Made by a program: the position numbers and the translations under genes. Below are positions 46,440 to 58,070 of a stretch of 64,000 nucleotides of DNA, piece after piece (position 1 is the stretch's first letter; each line of letters opens with the position of its first letter). This DNA comes from Blastomussa wellsi (taxonomy: Eukaryota > Cnidaria > Anthozoa > Scleractinia > Plerogyridae): the NCBI GenBank assembly GCA_947652115.1, contig OX393564.1:16559824-16623823 (forward strand). The letters are read 5' to 3'. A model generated the notes under the pieces. The model did no database searches, was not told where the DNA came from, and was given only the letters and a program-made list of their open reading frames with translations.

Positions 46440-49224
46440 GACCGTAAAGCCAGTTCTCTTTGTTTTGTGTTTGATTGTGAAGCGCGCTCTCTTTTGTTTT
46501 GTGTTTGACTGTAAACCGCGCTCTCTTTGTTTTGTGTTTGACTGTAAAGCGCGTTCTCTTTGTTTTATGTTTGATTGTGAAGCTCGCTCTCTTTGTTGCC
46601 TGTTTGATTATGAAGCTCGCTCTCTTTGTTTCCTGTTTGATTGTGAAGCACGCTCTCTTTGTTTAGTATTTGATTGTGAAGCTCTCTCTCTCTTTGTTTC
46701 GTGTTTGCTTATGAAGCTCCCTCTCTGTTTTGTGTTTGATTGTGAAGCCCGCGCTCTTTGTTTTGTGTTTGATTGTGATGCGCGTTCTCTTTGTTACGTT
46801 TTTGATTGTGAATCGCGCTCACTTTTTTGTGTTTGATTGTGAAGAGTGCTCTCTTTGTTTTTTGTTTGATTGTGATGTGCGTTTTGTGTTTGATTGTGAT
46901 GCGCGTTCTCTTTGTTTTTTTTTTATTGTGAAGCGCGCTCTCTGTTATGTGCTTGATTGTCAAGCACGGTCTCTTTGTTTTGTGTTTGATTGTCAAGCAC
47001 GCTCTCTCTCTTTGTTTTCTGTTTGATTGTGAAGTGCGCTCTCTTTCTTTTGTGTTTGATTGTGAAGCGCGCTGCCTCTGTTTAGTGTTTGATTGTGTAG
47101 CGCGCTCGCTTTTTTGATATTGAAGCACGCTATCTTTGTTGCGTGTTTGATTGTGAAGCGCGCTCTCTTTGTTTTGATTTTGATTGTGAACCGCGCTCTC
47201 TTTGTTTTGATTTTGATTGTGATGCGCGTTCTCTTTGTTACGTTTTTGATTGTGAATCGCGCTCCCTTTTTTGTGTTTGATTGTTAAGCGTGCTCTCTTT
47301 GTTTTGTGTTTGACTGTAAAGCGCGCTCTTTTCGTTTTGTGTTTGATTTTGATGCGCGTTCTCTTTCTTTTGTTTTTGATTGTGAAGCGCGCTCTCATTG
47401 TTTTGTGTTTGATTTTGAAGCGCTCTCTTTGCTTTGTGTTTGATTGTGAAGCTCTCTCTCTTTTTTTCGTGTTTGATTACGAAGCTCCCTCTCTTTTTCG
47501 TGTTTGATTGTGAAGCGCGCTGTATTTGTTTTTTGTTTGATTGTAATGCGCGTTCTTTTTATTACGTTTTTGATTATGAATTGCGCTCTCTGTTTTGTGT
47601 TTGATTATGAAGCGTGCTCTCTTTGTTTTGATTTTGATTGTGATGTGCGCTCTCTTTGTTTTCTGTTTGATTGTAAAGCACGCTCCCTTTGTTTTGTGTT
47701 TGGTTGTGAAGTGGGCTCTCTTTGTTTAGTGTTTGATTGTAAAGCGCGCTGTCTTCGTTTTGTGTTTGATTGTGATGCGCGTTCTCTGTTTTGTTTTTGA
47801 TTGTGAAGCGCGCTCTCATTGTTTTGTGTTTGATATTGAAGCGCTCTCTTTGTGTTGTGTTTTATTGTGAAGCTCACTCACTTTTTTTATGTTTGATTGT
47901 GAAGCGTGCTGTCTTTGTTTTCTGTTTGATTGTTAAGCACGCTCTCTTTGTTTAGTGATTGGTTGTAAAGCTCGCTCTCTTTATTGCGTGTTTGATTGTG
48001 AAGCGCTCTTTCTTTGGTTCGTGTTTGATTGTGAAGCGCGCTCTCTTTGTTTAGTATTTGATTGTTAACCTGGCTCTCTTTGTTTCGTGTTTGATTGTGA
48101 AGCTCGCTCTCTTGTTTACGTGTTTGATTGTGAAGCGCGCTCTCTTTGTTTCGTGTTTGATTGCGATGCACGTTCTCTTTGTTACGTGTTTGATTGTGAA
48201 TCGTGCTTTCTGTTTTCTGTTTGATTCTGAAGCGCGCTCTCTTTGTTTTGTGTTTGATTGTGAAGCGCGCTCCCTCTTTTCAGTGTTTGATGGTGTAGCG
48301 AGCTCGAATTTCTGATTGTGAAGCGCTCTCTCTTTGTTTTGTGTTTGATTGTCAAGCACGCTCTCTTTGTTTAGTATTTTATTGTGAAGCTCTTCCTTTT
48401 TTTCGTGTTTGATTATGAAGCTCCCTCTCTTTGTTTTGATTTTGATTGTGATTCGCGTTCTCTTTGTTACGTTTTTGATTGTGAATCGCGCTCCCTGTTT
48501 TGTGTTTGATTGTTAAGCGTGCTCTCTTTGTTTTGTGTTGGACTGTAAAGCGCGCTCTCTTCGTTTTGTGTTTGATTTTGATGCGCGTTCTCTTTGTTTT
48601 GTTTTTCATTGTGAAGCGCGCTCTCTGTTATGTGCTTGATTGTGAAGCGCGCTTTCATTGTTTTGTGTTTCATTACGAAGCTCCCTCTCTTTTTCGTGTT
48701 TGATTGTGAAGCGCGCTGTCTTTGTTTTGTGTTTGATTGTAATGCGCGTTCTTTTTATTACGTTTTTGATTGTGAAGTGCGCTCTCTGTTTTGTGTTTGA
48801 TTATGAAGCGTGCTCTCTTTTTTGTGTGTTTGATTGTGATGTGCGCTCTCTTTGTTTTCTGTTTGATTGTAAAGCGCGTTCTTCTTCTTTTGTGTTTGAT
48901 TGTGAAGCTCGCTCTCTTTTTTGCGTGTTTGATTGTGAAGCTCGCTCTCTTTGTTTCGTGTTTGATTTTGAAGCACGCTCTCTTTGTTTAGTATTTTATT
49001 GTGAAGCTCTCTCTCTCTGTTTCGTGTTTGCTTATGAAGCTCCCTCTCTTTGTTTTTTGTTTGATTTTGATGCGCGTTCTCTTTGTTACGTGTTTGATTG
49101 TGAATCGCGCTCCCTTTTTTGTGTTTGATTGTTAAGCGTGCTCTCTTTGTTATGTGTTTGATTGTGAAGCATGCTCTCTTTGTTTTGTGTTTGATTGTGA
49201 AGCATGCTCTCTTTGTTTTGTGTT
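46440..49224 (+). repeat. Satellite block 3, 33-bp monomers
   Basis: Return to 33-bp units lacking GTTACGTTA. These are more divergent than in block 1, with variants such as GTGAAGCTCGCTCTC and GTGTAGCGAGCTCG. Confidence 0.9.
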
Positions 49225-50935
49225 TGATTTTTACGTTAGTGATGCACGCTCTCTTTTTTTTGTGTTTGATTGTTATGTTAGTGATGCGCGCTCTCTCTGT
49301 TTTGTGTTTGATTGTTACGTTAGTGATGCGTGCTCTCTCTGTTTTTCTTTTGATTGTTACGTTAGTGATGCGCGGTCTCTTTCTTTTTTGTTTGATTGTT
49401 ACGTTAGTGATGCGCGCTCTTTGTTTTTCGTTTGATTGTTACATTAGGGATAAACGCTGCCTTTGTTTTTTGTTTGATCGTTACGTTAGTGATGTGCTCT
49501 CTCTTTTTTTTATGTTTGTTTTTTACGTTAGTGATGCGCGCCCTCTTTGTTTTGTGTGTGGATGTTACGTTAGTGATGCACGCTCTCTTTTTTTTGTCTC
49601 ATTGTTACGTTAGTGATACGCGCTCTCTTTGTTTCGTGTTTTCTTGTTACGTTAGTGATGAGCGCTCTCTTTGTTTTTTGTTTGATTGCTACGTTAGTGA
49701 TGAGCGCTCTCTCTGTTTTGTGTTTGATTGTTACGTTAGTGAAGCGCGCTCTCTTTGTTTTGTGTGTGGTTGTTACGTTAGTGATGCACGCTCTCTTTTT
49801 TTTTGTTTGATTGTTACGTTAGTGATGCGCGCTTTCTTTGTTTTGTGTGTTGTTGTTACGTTAATGATGCACGCTCTCTCTGTTTTGTGTTTTATTGTTA
49901 CGTTAGTGGTGCTCTCTCTTTTTGTTTAGTATTTGATTCTTAAGCTGGCTCTCTTTGTTTTATGATTGATTGCGATGCGCGCTTCTTTGTTTTGTGTTTG
50001 ATTTTGAAGCGCGCTCTCTGTTTTGCGTTTGATTGGTCAGCGCGCTCTCTTTGTTTCGTGTTTGATTGTGAATCGCGCTCTCTTTGCTCCGTGTTTTATT
50101 GTGATGCACGCTCTCTTTATTTAGTGTTTGATTATGAAGCGCGCTCTTTGTTTTGTGTTTGATTTTTACGTTAGTGATCCGCGCTCTCTCTCTTTTGTGT
50201 TTGATTGTTACGTTAGTGATGCACGCTCTCTTTGTTTTTTATTTGATTGTTACGTTAGTGATGAGCGCTCTCTTTGTTTCGTGTGTTGTTGTTACGTTAG
50301 TGATTCGCGCTCTTTGTTTTTTGTTTGATTGTTACGTTAGTGATGCGCGCTCTCTTTGTTTTGTGTGTTGTTTTTACATTACATATGCACGCTCTGTTTG
50401 TTTTTTTTATTGTTATGTTAGTTATGCCCGCTCTCTTTCTTTTCTGTGTTGTTGTTACGTTAATGATGCACGCTCTCTCTGTTTTGTGTTTTATTCTTAC
50501 GTTAGTTGTGCGCGCTCTTTTTGTTTTGTGTTTGATTGTTGCGTTAGTGATGCGCTCTCTCTTTGTTTTTCGTTTGATTTTTACATTAGGGATGCGCGCT
50601 GCCTTTGTTTTTTATTTGATCCTTACGTTAGTGATGTGCTCTCTTTTGTTTTATGTTTGGTTGTTACGTTAGTGATTCGCGCATTCTTTTTTTTTTTTTC
50701 ATTTTTACGATAGTGATGCGCGCTCTCTTTGTTTCGTGTTTTGTTGTTACGTTAGTGTTGCGCGCTCTGTTTGTTTTTTTTTTATTGCTACGTTAGTGAT
50801 GCGCGCTCTCTTCGTTTTGTGTCTGGTTGATACGTTAGTGATGCACGCTCTCTTTGTTTTTTGTTTCATTTTTACGTTAGTGATGCACGCTCTCTTTGTT
50901 TCTTGTTTGATTATTACGTTAGTGATGCGCGCTCT
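49225..50935 (+). repeat. Satellite block 4, mainly 42-bp monomers
   Basis: 42-bp units with a short 33-bp-type patch at about 49915-50160. That patch recurs nearly unchanged at about 60235-60480 and 63255-63500. Confidence 0.9.
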
Positions 50936-51690
50936 CTAGATAGATGGAGATAGATAGACTGTTTATTCAGAAATACATCGCAGTCACCAGACTGAATTGC
51001 GTATTTTACAGAGAAATATATAAATAAGTAAATGTTAAAAATAATTACAATCATATATACATGATATAAAATATAAGTATCTAATAGGATTAAAAATTAA
51101 AAATTAAAAATTATAAAGTCACTAGCTATGTACTACGCGTTGTATGTTGCTCTGGCATCTCTTGACATTGCATACACAAAGGACAGACTAAACCGGTCTG
51201 TACGCGAGCGTGGTAGATTATATGTTCTCTGTTGTCGCAGGCGGTAGCTTTGTTCATTTCTTGGAGGCAGTAAGTTGTGTAGTTTATGCCCCGAGTTGTT
51301 GGCGATTGAATCAAAGAGTCGTTTACATAGATCATTGCGTCTCTCTTTTAGCGTTGACAGGCCTAGGCTGTCCAAGCAGTCCTGATATGACATATCTGGG
51401 AGAATTATGGAAAGAACTCTTTTCTGTATTCTCTCCATATCCTCACTGAGATAAGCGGGGAGCGCGTGATGGAAGAGGGGAGCGCAATATTCTAGAACAG
51501 ATCTGATTGTTGTACAATAGAAATTAACAATGTCATTACAAGGTACACGAGCCCTTTTCAAGAGAACAATGAAATATATCCGCTTGTTTGCCTTCTTAAT
51601 ACAATCTACAACATGATTGTTCCATTTGAGGTCACTAGATATGGTAACACCTAGGATTTTGGCGCAATCAATAACGGGAAGGGCTTTGCT
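50936..51690 (-). mobile_element. 5'-truncated LINE fragment inserted in the satellite
   Basis: On the minus strand an open segment (about 51690 to 51133) encodes a non-LTR RT C-terminus: KILGVTISSDLKWNNHV, YFIVLLKRARVPCNDIV, RSVLEYCAPLFHHALP and MERIQKRVLSII. Its 3' end (left side here) terminates in a TCTATCTATCTCCATCTATC-type tail at 50936-50960. The frame runs on into satellite, which is a fusion artefact of insertion. CR1/Jockey-like by feel, clade not certain. Confidence 0.75.
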
Positions 51691-52288
51691 CTCTGTTTTG
51701 TTTTTGATTTTTACGTTAGTGATGCGCGCTCTCTCTGTTTTGTGTTTGATTGTTACGTTAGTGATGCGCGCTCTCTCTGTTTTGTGTTTGATTGTTACGT
51801 TAGTGATGCGCGCTCTCTCTGTTTTGTGTTTGATTGTTACGTTAGTGATGCGCGCTCTCTCTGTTTTGTGTTTGATTGTTACGTTAGTGATGCGCGCTCT
51901 CTCTGTTTTGTGTTTGATTGTTACGTTAGTGATGCGCGCTCTCTCTGTTTTGTGTTTGATTGTTACGTTAGTGATGCGCGCTCTCTCTGTTTTGTGTTTG
52001 ATTGTTACGTTAGTGATGCGCGCTCTCTCTGTTTTGTGTTTGATTGTTACGTTAATGATGCGCGCTCTCTCTGTTTTGTGTTTGATTGTTACGTTAGTGA
52101 TGCGCGCTCTCTCTGTTTTGTGTTTGATTGTTACGTTAGTGATGCGCGCTCTCTCTGTTTTTTGTTTGATTATTACGTTAGTGATGCGCGCTGTCTTTGT
52201 TTTGTGTGTGGTTGTTACGTTAGCGATGCACGCTCTCTTTGTTTTTTGTTTCATTGTTACGTTAGTGATGCGCGCTCTTTTTATTTTT
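51691..52288 (+). repeat. Satellite block 5, highly homogeneous 42-bp monomers
   Basis: About 13 units, of which 10 or so consecutive ones (about 51715-52150) are almost identical and contain CTCTCTCTGTTTTGTGTTTG. This is the most homogenised part of the array. Confidence 0.92.
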
Positions 52289-52759
52289 TATGCCCCTTCC
52301 TTCCTGTCTTATAATATCCCTCCCCTAATGAGCTGCCTTGCCTGAGCTCTGTTTACTGGGCTATAAACAACGAACAAGCATCTGGAGTAAAATGGCTATG
52401 AGTTAAGACCCATAGCCGCTTTTATTAAAATATCAACTTCAAAACATCTGATTTGTACATAGTTAAGCCCAGTAAAGGTGCGGGCAAAGAAAACGCCACA
52501 TAAAAAGTAGCCTACAAACAAGATAGGTGGCCAGGACATGGGGAGGAGGAGGGGTGAAAAAATCTTTCAAAAAGATGGAATCCACGAGTTGCACTCACAT
52601 GGCTTGAATAGTCACGTGACCCCCACTTGCCCCTAAAGGGGGTGGAGCTTAATCACAATACACTCCCTCCCAATGCAAAAGCCACTTAAGAAAGCTATAA
52701 CAACATTTTAAAAGGAAGAAAGGACATAAAAATCCTATTCGCAGGCAAATATTTTGTTT
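52289..52759 (-). mobile_element. Solo Ngaro A-B repeat
   Basis: Reverse complement of 39991-40460: an A repeat, the same spacer with GGACATGGGGAGGAGGAGGG, and a B repeat, with very few differences. It is flanked by satellite on both sides. No coding part remains. Confidence 0.9.
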
Positions 52760-54348
52760 GTTTTTTTATTACGTTAGTGAAGCGCGCTCTCTTTGTTTTG
52801 TGTCTGGTTGTTACGTTAGTGAAGCGCGCTCTCTTTGTTTTGTGTGTGCTTGTTACGTTAGTGATGCACGCTCTCTTTTTCTTTTGTTTCATTGTTACGT
52901 TAGTGAAGCGCGCTCTCTTTGTTTTGTGTCTGGTTGTTACGTTAGTGAAGCGCGCTCTCTTTGTTTTGTGTGTGCTTGTTACGTTAGTGATGCACGCTCT
53001 CTTTTTCTTTTGTTTCATTGTTACGTTAGTGATGCGCGCTCTCTTTGTTTCGTGTTTTGTTGTTACGTTAGTGATGCGCGCTCTCTTTGTTTTTTGTTTG
53101 ATTGCTACGTTATTGATAAGCGCTCTCTTCGTTTTGTGTGTGGTTGTTACGTTAGTGATGCACGCTCTCTTTTGTTTGTTTGATTGTTACGTTAGTGATG
53201 CACGCTCTCTTTTGTTTGTTTGATTGTTACGTTAGTGATGCGCGCTCTCTTTTTTTTCTGTTTGATTGTTACGTTAGTGATGCGCGCTCTCTTTGTTTTT
53301 TGTTTGATTGTTACGTTAGTGATGCACCCTCTCTTTGTTTTGTGTTTGATTGTTACGTTAGTGATGCACGCTCTCTTTGTTTTTTGTTTGATTGTTACGT
53401 TAGTGATGCACCCTCTCTTTGTTTTTTGTTTGATTGTTACGTTAGTGATGCACCCTCTCTCTGTTTTGTGTTTGATTGTTACGTTAGTGATGCGCGCTCT
53501 CTTTGTTTTTTGTTTGATTGTTACGTTAGTGATGCGCGCTCTCTTTGTTTTGTGTGTGGTTGTTACGTTAGTGATGCACGCTCTCTTTGTTTTTTGTTTG
53601 ATTGTTACGTTAGTGATGCGCGCTCTCTTTGTTTTTTGTTTGATTGTTACGTTAGTGATGCGCGCTCTCTTTGTTTTTTGTTTGATTGTTACGTTAGTGA
53701 TGCACCCTCTCTTTGTTTTGTGTTTGATTGTTACGTTAGTGATGCACGCTCTCTTTGTTTTTTGTTTGATTGTTACGTTAGTGATGCACGCTCTCTTTGT
53801 TTTTTGTTTGATTGTTACGTTAGTGATGCACCCTCTCTCTGTTTTGTGTTTGATTGTTACGTTAGTGATGCGCGCTCTCTTTGTTTTGTGTGTGGTTGTT
53901 ACGTTAGTGATGCACGCTCTCTTTGTTTTTTGTTTGATTGTTACGTTAGTGATGCGCGCTCTCTTTGTTTTTTGTTTGATTGTTACGTTAGTGATGCGCG
54001 CTCTCTTTGTTTTTTGTTTGATTGTTACGTTAGTGATGCGCGCTCTCTTTTTTTTCTGTTTGATTGTTATATTAGTGATGCGCGCTCTCTTTGTTTTGTG
54101 TGTTGTTGTTACGTTAATTATGCACGCTCTCTCTGTTTTTTGTTTGATTGTTACGTTAGTGATGCGCGCTCTCTTTGTTTTGTGTGTGGTTGTTACGTTA
54201 GTGATGCACGCTCTCTTTGTTTTTTGTTTGATTGTTACGTTAGTAATGCGCGCTCTCTTTTTTTTGTGTTTGATTGTTACGTTAGTAATGCACGCTCTCT
54301 TTTTTTTTTGGTTGTTACGTTAGTGATGCACGCTCTCTTTGTTTTTTG
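52760..54348 (+). repeat. Satellite block 6, 42-bp monomers with higher-order repeats
   Basis: A 126-bp (3-unit) group at about 52780-52905 is repeated directly at 52906-53031. Further on, units with GATGCACCCTC and GATGCACGCTC alternate in a repeated order. The block ends abruptly at 54348 at the island's terminal repeat. Confidence 0.9.
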
Positions 54349-54361
54349 CATCGCGCAGAAT

Positions 54362-55041
54362 GCCGCGACACATCCGGGACTTAAATGTAGAGTCCGCGGG
54401 AGATTTTAAATGCAATCAGGCTGCCCGATGGTCAAACAATAAAGAAAATGACCAGAAAATGGCCGACAACGCATACTTGTTTAGAGTTTACGTGCTTTAT
54501 ACTTGTGTTTTGTAGTGGTTATCATATGGATTTTGTAGATGAGACATTGATGGAATAAAGGAAACATTTTTTGACATGTTACGAATGGTGGATTTAGTCG
54601 TTTTCTTTACCTGAATTTGGTCCATTTCAGGGAAAATACTGTATGAGGAAATATTTGGAGTATGAATTTTTCTCCTTCAACATGCCCTTCATAACGGCTA
54701 TCGTACGGCTTTGAATGTATATTGTTTAAGGAAGCTTTATGCCAAGTTTCAACGGAAAATGATGTTTCAAACTGGTCGTTCTGTCCAACTTTCGAACACT
54801 CGTGCCGATCTTTCAGCTTCGTTCGCTTCGGAGACTAGAAGAACAATACAACGAACTCTTTTGAATTTCCCGGTAGAATATTAATATATGCTAAGCTCCG
54901 CCTCCGCAAACAATAGGACACACGCCGACGCTATAAGGCATTGAAATTGAGAGGTGATAAAATGAATAACTTAACCATCTTAATCGGCTTTGCGTGAGTT
55001 GCAATTAACACGAACTCTCGTGTTCATCGCAAATTTTTAAC
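54362..55041 (+). promoter_or_regulatory. Upstream region of the island's + strand gene
   Basis: 680 bp of non-repetitive DNA with no convincing ORF before the ATG at 55042. It probably holds the promoter and 5' UTR, but no TATA or initiator could be assigned with confidence. Confidence 0.3.
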
Positions 55042-55513
55042 ATGTCGTCTGTGCAAGACATGCAGCGCGTTGATCGGGAGCTCTGTTTAGAGCTCATTGA
55101 ATCCCCGATTAACCCCGCTTTCTTGCACATGTCCACCCCACTAAAAGGCTACGACCCAATGTTTTATCTCCAAATAAACGGCGAGGCTCTCTGGCAGTGG
55201 CGCGTTGTCAAAAAACAAAAACAAATGTTTGAAGTGCTTCAAGACAACTTGTTCCAACTTGGCTACAGACTATCGTCGTCTTGCAAAGATCGTGTGGGGG
55301 TCCTCATCTATGCCAGAGTGAACTATCTTACAAAGAAGGTCCAAAGCCTTAAGAGCAACGTAAGTCGTCGCGCATTGAGATCGAACTTCTGGTGTAGCAT
55401 TGCCCTCCATCCAGATGAAATCAACCAAGCACCTGCAGACATCATCGCCAGCCTGAAAGAAACAGAAGAGGAACTGGTTCGTGAAAACCAAACACTGAAG
55501 AAAGAACTTGAAG
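55042..55513 (+). CDS. Unrecognised protein, first coding exon, in the TIR-bounded island
   Basis: ATG at 55042 opens 157 codons ending at a strong donor (GAAG|GTAAGG); reading through would stop 4 codons later. The protein has LELIESPINPAFLHMSTP, GEALWQWRVVKKQKQMFEVL, DRVGVLIYARVNYLTKKVQS and RSNFWCSIALHPDEIN. It ends in a heptad-like stretch ETEEELVRENQTLKKELEG that suggests a coiled coil. A phase-matched exon at 56081-56112 (GKTKLSLFDKM) and a terminal exon at 56488-56517 are plausible, with AATAAA at 56908-56913. Another possible exon (55920-55998, in phase 0, VFDLMEELATFLEGKL) does not fit the same chain. I do not recognise the family. Confidence 0.55.
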
Positions 55514-57245
55514 GTAAGGTTTAATCATTCTTGAACTGAAGAACACTGCAGTGCGGGCAGTGCAAATGTCTTGACTGTACGATTTAAACGCTTTTTTTTC
55601 AACAAAAACCAGTATGAGCGATTTGAAATGACGAGAAATCAAAACAAAAAGGCAACGTATTGAAAAACGATGCTGATGGCAGATGTAACAATAAATAAAA
55701 AACAGTGCTTCTGTTTGCGCTAGGATCCATAGTAAGCAAAGCGTTTCTCGTTGGAGCAGCTGATAACAGACTGTAATGGCTAACCGACAGCAAATGACGC
55801 AAATGGCCCAACAAAACCGCTCGGTATGAGGACCAGATTAATTGACTTGACGGTATTCGAAGCTTTCGAGTCCCTGTTTCGCTTATTGACAACATTCCTA
55901 CCATGTTTGACAGCTTTTGATACGGGATACCCAAGTATTTGATTTGATGGAAGAGCTGGCCACCTTTTTAGAGGGGAAACTTTCTCAGTTTGATGCCGTA
56001 AGTTACTACATGTATTTTCTTCGTAGTAGTTCTTTGTATTTGGGAATCAAACTGATGCGGTAATTTTGCCAATCTTTCAGGCAAGACCAAACTGTCACTA
56101 TTTGACAAGATGGTAAGTGTCAGTTTGCTATCATAACATGCATGCATGTTCATTTTTAAGATGTTCATTTTTAAGAAAGTAAACCTAAACTGTATCCGCT
56201 GTAATACCGAGTTGAGTTGCACTCTTTTTGTATAAGAACGTCTAAATTTGGAGCTGAGGCTCAACGTTCTTATTTTTTGGCGATAAGTTACATGGTATTT
56301 CAAGAAATCAATCCGGACGTGACCGGGAAACCTATCAATGTGCATTGTTTGCCTCCTCTGGTACGTTTACCGGTATTTTTACCGTCATTAACACTACTCA
56401 AAAAAGCAAAATTAAAACGTTCTTAACTGACTCTCAGCCTTGATATGTTATTAATGAGCATGTTCTTGAAATTTTGGCTGATTTCAGTCTAACGTCCTTA
56501 TGAAAAAAAGCATGTAATTAAACTTGTCCGTCGTCTGTTCTCTGATTCCTTTCCAAGGGACGCGATGGTTCTTTATGCGGGCCAATTTATCGCCGAACAG
56601 CCAACAATGAGGGAGCTGAGGGCCAGACGTCAGTAAAGTGTACGTATCCTAATTATCGATTGGGAAATTTTTCAGCTGGCTCTAATCAACTACTACCGAA
56701 GTGATATAGAGGATTTTAGGCCTTCCTTTCTCTTCATTTCAATACAGTAGTTTCATTCATTTAGTAATTTGTATAATGTGCCGTTTTAATTTATTGTTTG
56801 ATTAATTGAAGTTTGTTCTGTTTCAGAATCTCAGACGGTATTCGGCGATTCCAGAAATGTCACGGCTTTGTAATGTTTTTTTTTTTTTAAAATGAACCGA
56901 ATTTGTGAATAAAATATTTGAGTTTTTGATATGGTTCTTGCTTTTCTTTGTTGTAAAATTATTCACAAGAGGAAAAGATGGGGACGAGAAGAGTAATAAA
57001 GGGAATTAGAAACATCGAGGGACTTTTGTTGGTCATTGGCTTTTTATATTGCTGTCGGTGGCTTCTGTCTCGAAACGAACTTGAACCAAATCAATGAACA
57101 AATGAAAGTTAAAAAGTAATTTCTGCCTCGACTTTTCTCCCTCTAAATTTGCCGCAATGGTAACATGAAACCCTTCGCATTGATCACAGACTTTATTAGA
57201 TTTGGTGGCTTCTAAAGAAGCCGTTTTGATTATGCAGCAGTAGGC

Positions 57246-57537
57246 TTACTGCTGTCGTCCGGCGAAATAACTCTTGGAAAACTTGATCTGAACTTTCTCC
57301 ACTGGGCGAGAAGCTGTTTTGCGGCCTTGCTCATCTAAGAAGGTAGGTGACTTGCCAAGAAACAGCTTCAAGTTGACTGGAGTGTTGACGCGACATCCTC
57401 CGCCTGTAACCGTTAAACATTTCCTCAGGGAAGAACCAAGGCCTGCTGCTATCAGCTCCTCTTCGGTGGCAAGGTACGCGCTCCCACGCAGGTCGGACGG
57501 CAAGCCAGGAAACATTGCTCGCAAAACATCGTGCCGC
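57246..57537 (-). CDS. Probable terminal exon of an unrecognised minus-strand gene in the island
   Basis: On the minus strand an acceptor-like TTCTACTTAAAG precedes an open stretch of 96 codons ending in TGA/TAA-type stop at the left edge. Content: RHDVLRAMFPGLPSDLRGSA, YLATEEELIAAGLGSSLRKC, LTVTGGGCRVNTPVNLKLFL and KVQIKFSKSYFAGRQQ. Codon-like composition and lack of repeats favour real coding, but the plus strand is also open here. Upstream exons were not identified. Family unknown. Confidence 0.35.
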
Positions 57538-58070
57538 CTTTAAGTAGAAATGTCATTTTTATTTTTTCCACCGTCGTACGAATAGAAAAGACCTGTCCTT
57601 GATTTTAACGTGCAGACTACGTAAACCGATCGAGTAAAAGACAGCGTCTAATGAACTGCTTTGACCGGTCGAGTAAAAGAAGACAACGATAAAATAGATG
57701 CAAGTGTTAAGCGCACCGCACTTTCCATTTGACAACGCTTTGGAAGTAGAATTATATTTTTATGGGAAAACTTTTGTCTTCCGCGCTCAAACCATTGCGA
57801 GTGTGACATGTCAACACAAAAAAGAGAGAATGCCGCTGCACACGCCTTTGATGACAAAAGTCTTTGTAAAGAGCGTAGGCCGCAATTAGAGCGCTTTTGT
57901 TAACTTTATTACACCTTCGAAATTACTTCACACATCAGGACCGTTTGATTGACAGCCACCGATTCATTGCCGAGAACAGTCGGAAATCCGAAAGCTTAAT
58001 CTAGCCATTACTATTCCGCGTTGGGCACTGCAAGTACATGTCGCGAAAGACAATAGAATTCTGCGCGATG

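Larger units (their letters stand above)
54349..58070. mobile_element. 3.7 kb island bounded by 13-bp inverted repeats, inserted in the satellite
   Basis: CATCGCGCAGAAT at 54349-54361 and ATTCTGCGCGATG at 58058-58070 are perfect inverted repeats at the exact points where satellite stops and resumes. A CGCGACA word lies close inside both ends. No repeat-derived sequence lies within. It carries spliced coding sequence of unknown function on the + strand and a probable terminal exon on the - strand. A clear target duplication was not seen. No DDE or recombinase motif was recognised. Confidence 0.6.

Noticed and set aside
42417..50940. Many long open frames with repeating CFVFDCEARSL-type or LFVLCLIVKRA-type peptides
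   Set aside because: They lie in 33/42-bp satellite. Several frames and both strands are open at once, so the openness follows from monomer length rather than coding.
51133..52254. 373-codon minus-strand protein with a repeated NVTIKHKTERARIT N-terminus
   Set aside because: It is a LINE RT remnant fused by insertion to antisense satellite; only the C-terminal half is meaningful.
53180..54409. 409-codon open frame made of a 14-residue repeat
   Set aside because: Same satellite reason. The frame runs on into the unrelated island and stops there, with no gene-like start or domain.
55920..55998. Second coding exon of the island gene (VFDLMEELATFLEGKL)
   Set aside because: It has good splice sites, but joining it to exon 55042-55513 needs an unseen linking exon to correct the phase. 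Noted in the gene entry and not called.
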